Source: Achatina immaculata | Lineage: Eukaryota > Mollusca > Gastropoda > Stylommatophora > Achatinidae | Direction of reading: 5' to 3' | Length of the DNA stretch: 64,000 bases | Assembly (NCBI GenBank): GCA_009760885.1 | Contig: CM019719.1 | Coordinates: 40,327,584-40,391,583 of the forward strand | Shown here: in pieces, positions 1 through 64,000 of the stretch | Position numbering within the stretch: position 1 is the first letter of the stretch | Layout of the letters: each line of letters opens with the position of its first letter | Program-made: the position numbers and the translations under genes | Notes under the pieces: generated by a model | Seen by the model: only the letters and a program-made list of their open reading frames with translations | What the model was told of the DNA's origin: nothing | The model's database searches: none

Positions 1-313
1 CTTGCAGCTTCAGGTTGATACAAAGTCGAGTTGTGAACATCTGTGTTTGTTTATGTCTGTATCTATCCATGTTCGTAGGAAAAGCAAAGAGGCAAAGATC
101 GTCACAACCTGGAGATAATGGGCACGGTGAGAAATTAATTATCTGTTTGAAATTAGAAATATCTTGAAGTTAATGCTTTCTTTTCTTCTCCCGTTAATTT
201 TGATACACGTGTTTTCATGAACTCGAGTAAAAATTCGCATTTGCTTCTCCCGTCATTAATTCCATTGGCCACATCTAGTCCGAGTGACTGTCTCTATCTG
301 TTTTATCTGCCAG

Positions 314-64000
<63,687 letters not shown>

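Overview
This is animal genomic DNA: intron-rich, AT-rich, with GT-AG introns of roughly 0.4 to 4.3 kb and a heavy load of retrotransposon debris and minisatellites. The mix of elements (non-LTR retrotransposons with microsatellite tails, a Penelope-like element with a GIY-YIG domain, mariner, Tigger and hAT relics, tRNA-type SINEs) fits a lophotrochozoan, most likely a mollusc. That placement is inference; no host marker gene is present.

Nearly the whole window appears to be one + strand gene, a large polycystin-1-like receptor/channel, open at both ends. From about 9.46 kb to the right edge, 26 exons can be chained. Reading phase agrees at every junction except one, near the Thr-rich exon, which needs a weak alternative donor or an unseen exon. 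Layout: a 46-residue exon present twice (0.3 and 1.9 kb); a laminin-G-like module over several exons (3.4-8.4 kb); one 2.8-kb exon with a WSC-like domain, about six PKD-type Ig-like repeats and a short REJ module (9.46-12.3 kb); small exons for the helical part of the GAIN-like region (16.6-23.0 kb); a Thr-rich mucin-like exon, tandemly duplicated (24.7 and 26.5 kb), and a second Thr-rich exon (31.1 kb); the rest of the GAIN region (33.0-46.9 kb); the GPS cleavage motif and first membrane helix (48.3 kb); the PLAT/LH2 domain over three exons (51.4-55.8 kb); then membrane-segment exons (56.8, 60.8, 62.5 and 63.9 kb). The window stops just inside the exon that begins the polycystin extracellular loop/channel region. 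The signal peptide, the start codon and the channel pore lie outside.

The introns hold the rest. On the - strand: a Penelope-like fragment (17.3-18.3 kb) and LINE fragments at 20.4-21.2 and 49.2-49.6 kb. On the + strand: LINE fragments at 40.2-41.4, 42.1-42.5, 47.1-47.9, 50.6-51.1 and 57.7-59.3 kb, the last with a clear 13-bp target-site duplication. Also present are mariner-type relics (28.8-30.7 and 56.4-56.8 kb), a Tigger-like relic (31.75-32.5 kb), a hAT-like MITE (23.5-23.7 kb), a short interspersed family with at least seven copies, and many minisatellites.

The most striking feature is repeated local duplication that copies parts of the gene. The exon at 0.3 kb, the mucin exon and a transmembrane exon were each copied in units of 1.0-1.8 kb. 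An exon end with its splice donor is repeated in a 56-bp array, and an acceptor/exon start is echoed in an intronic array. One duplication joins a transmembrane exon in frame to the end of a LINE ORF. These may be real isoform-generating changes or, for the most identical copies, assembly artefacts.
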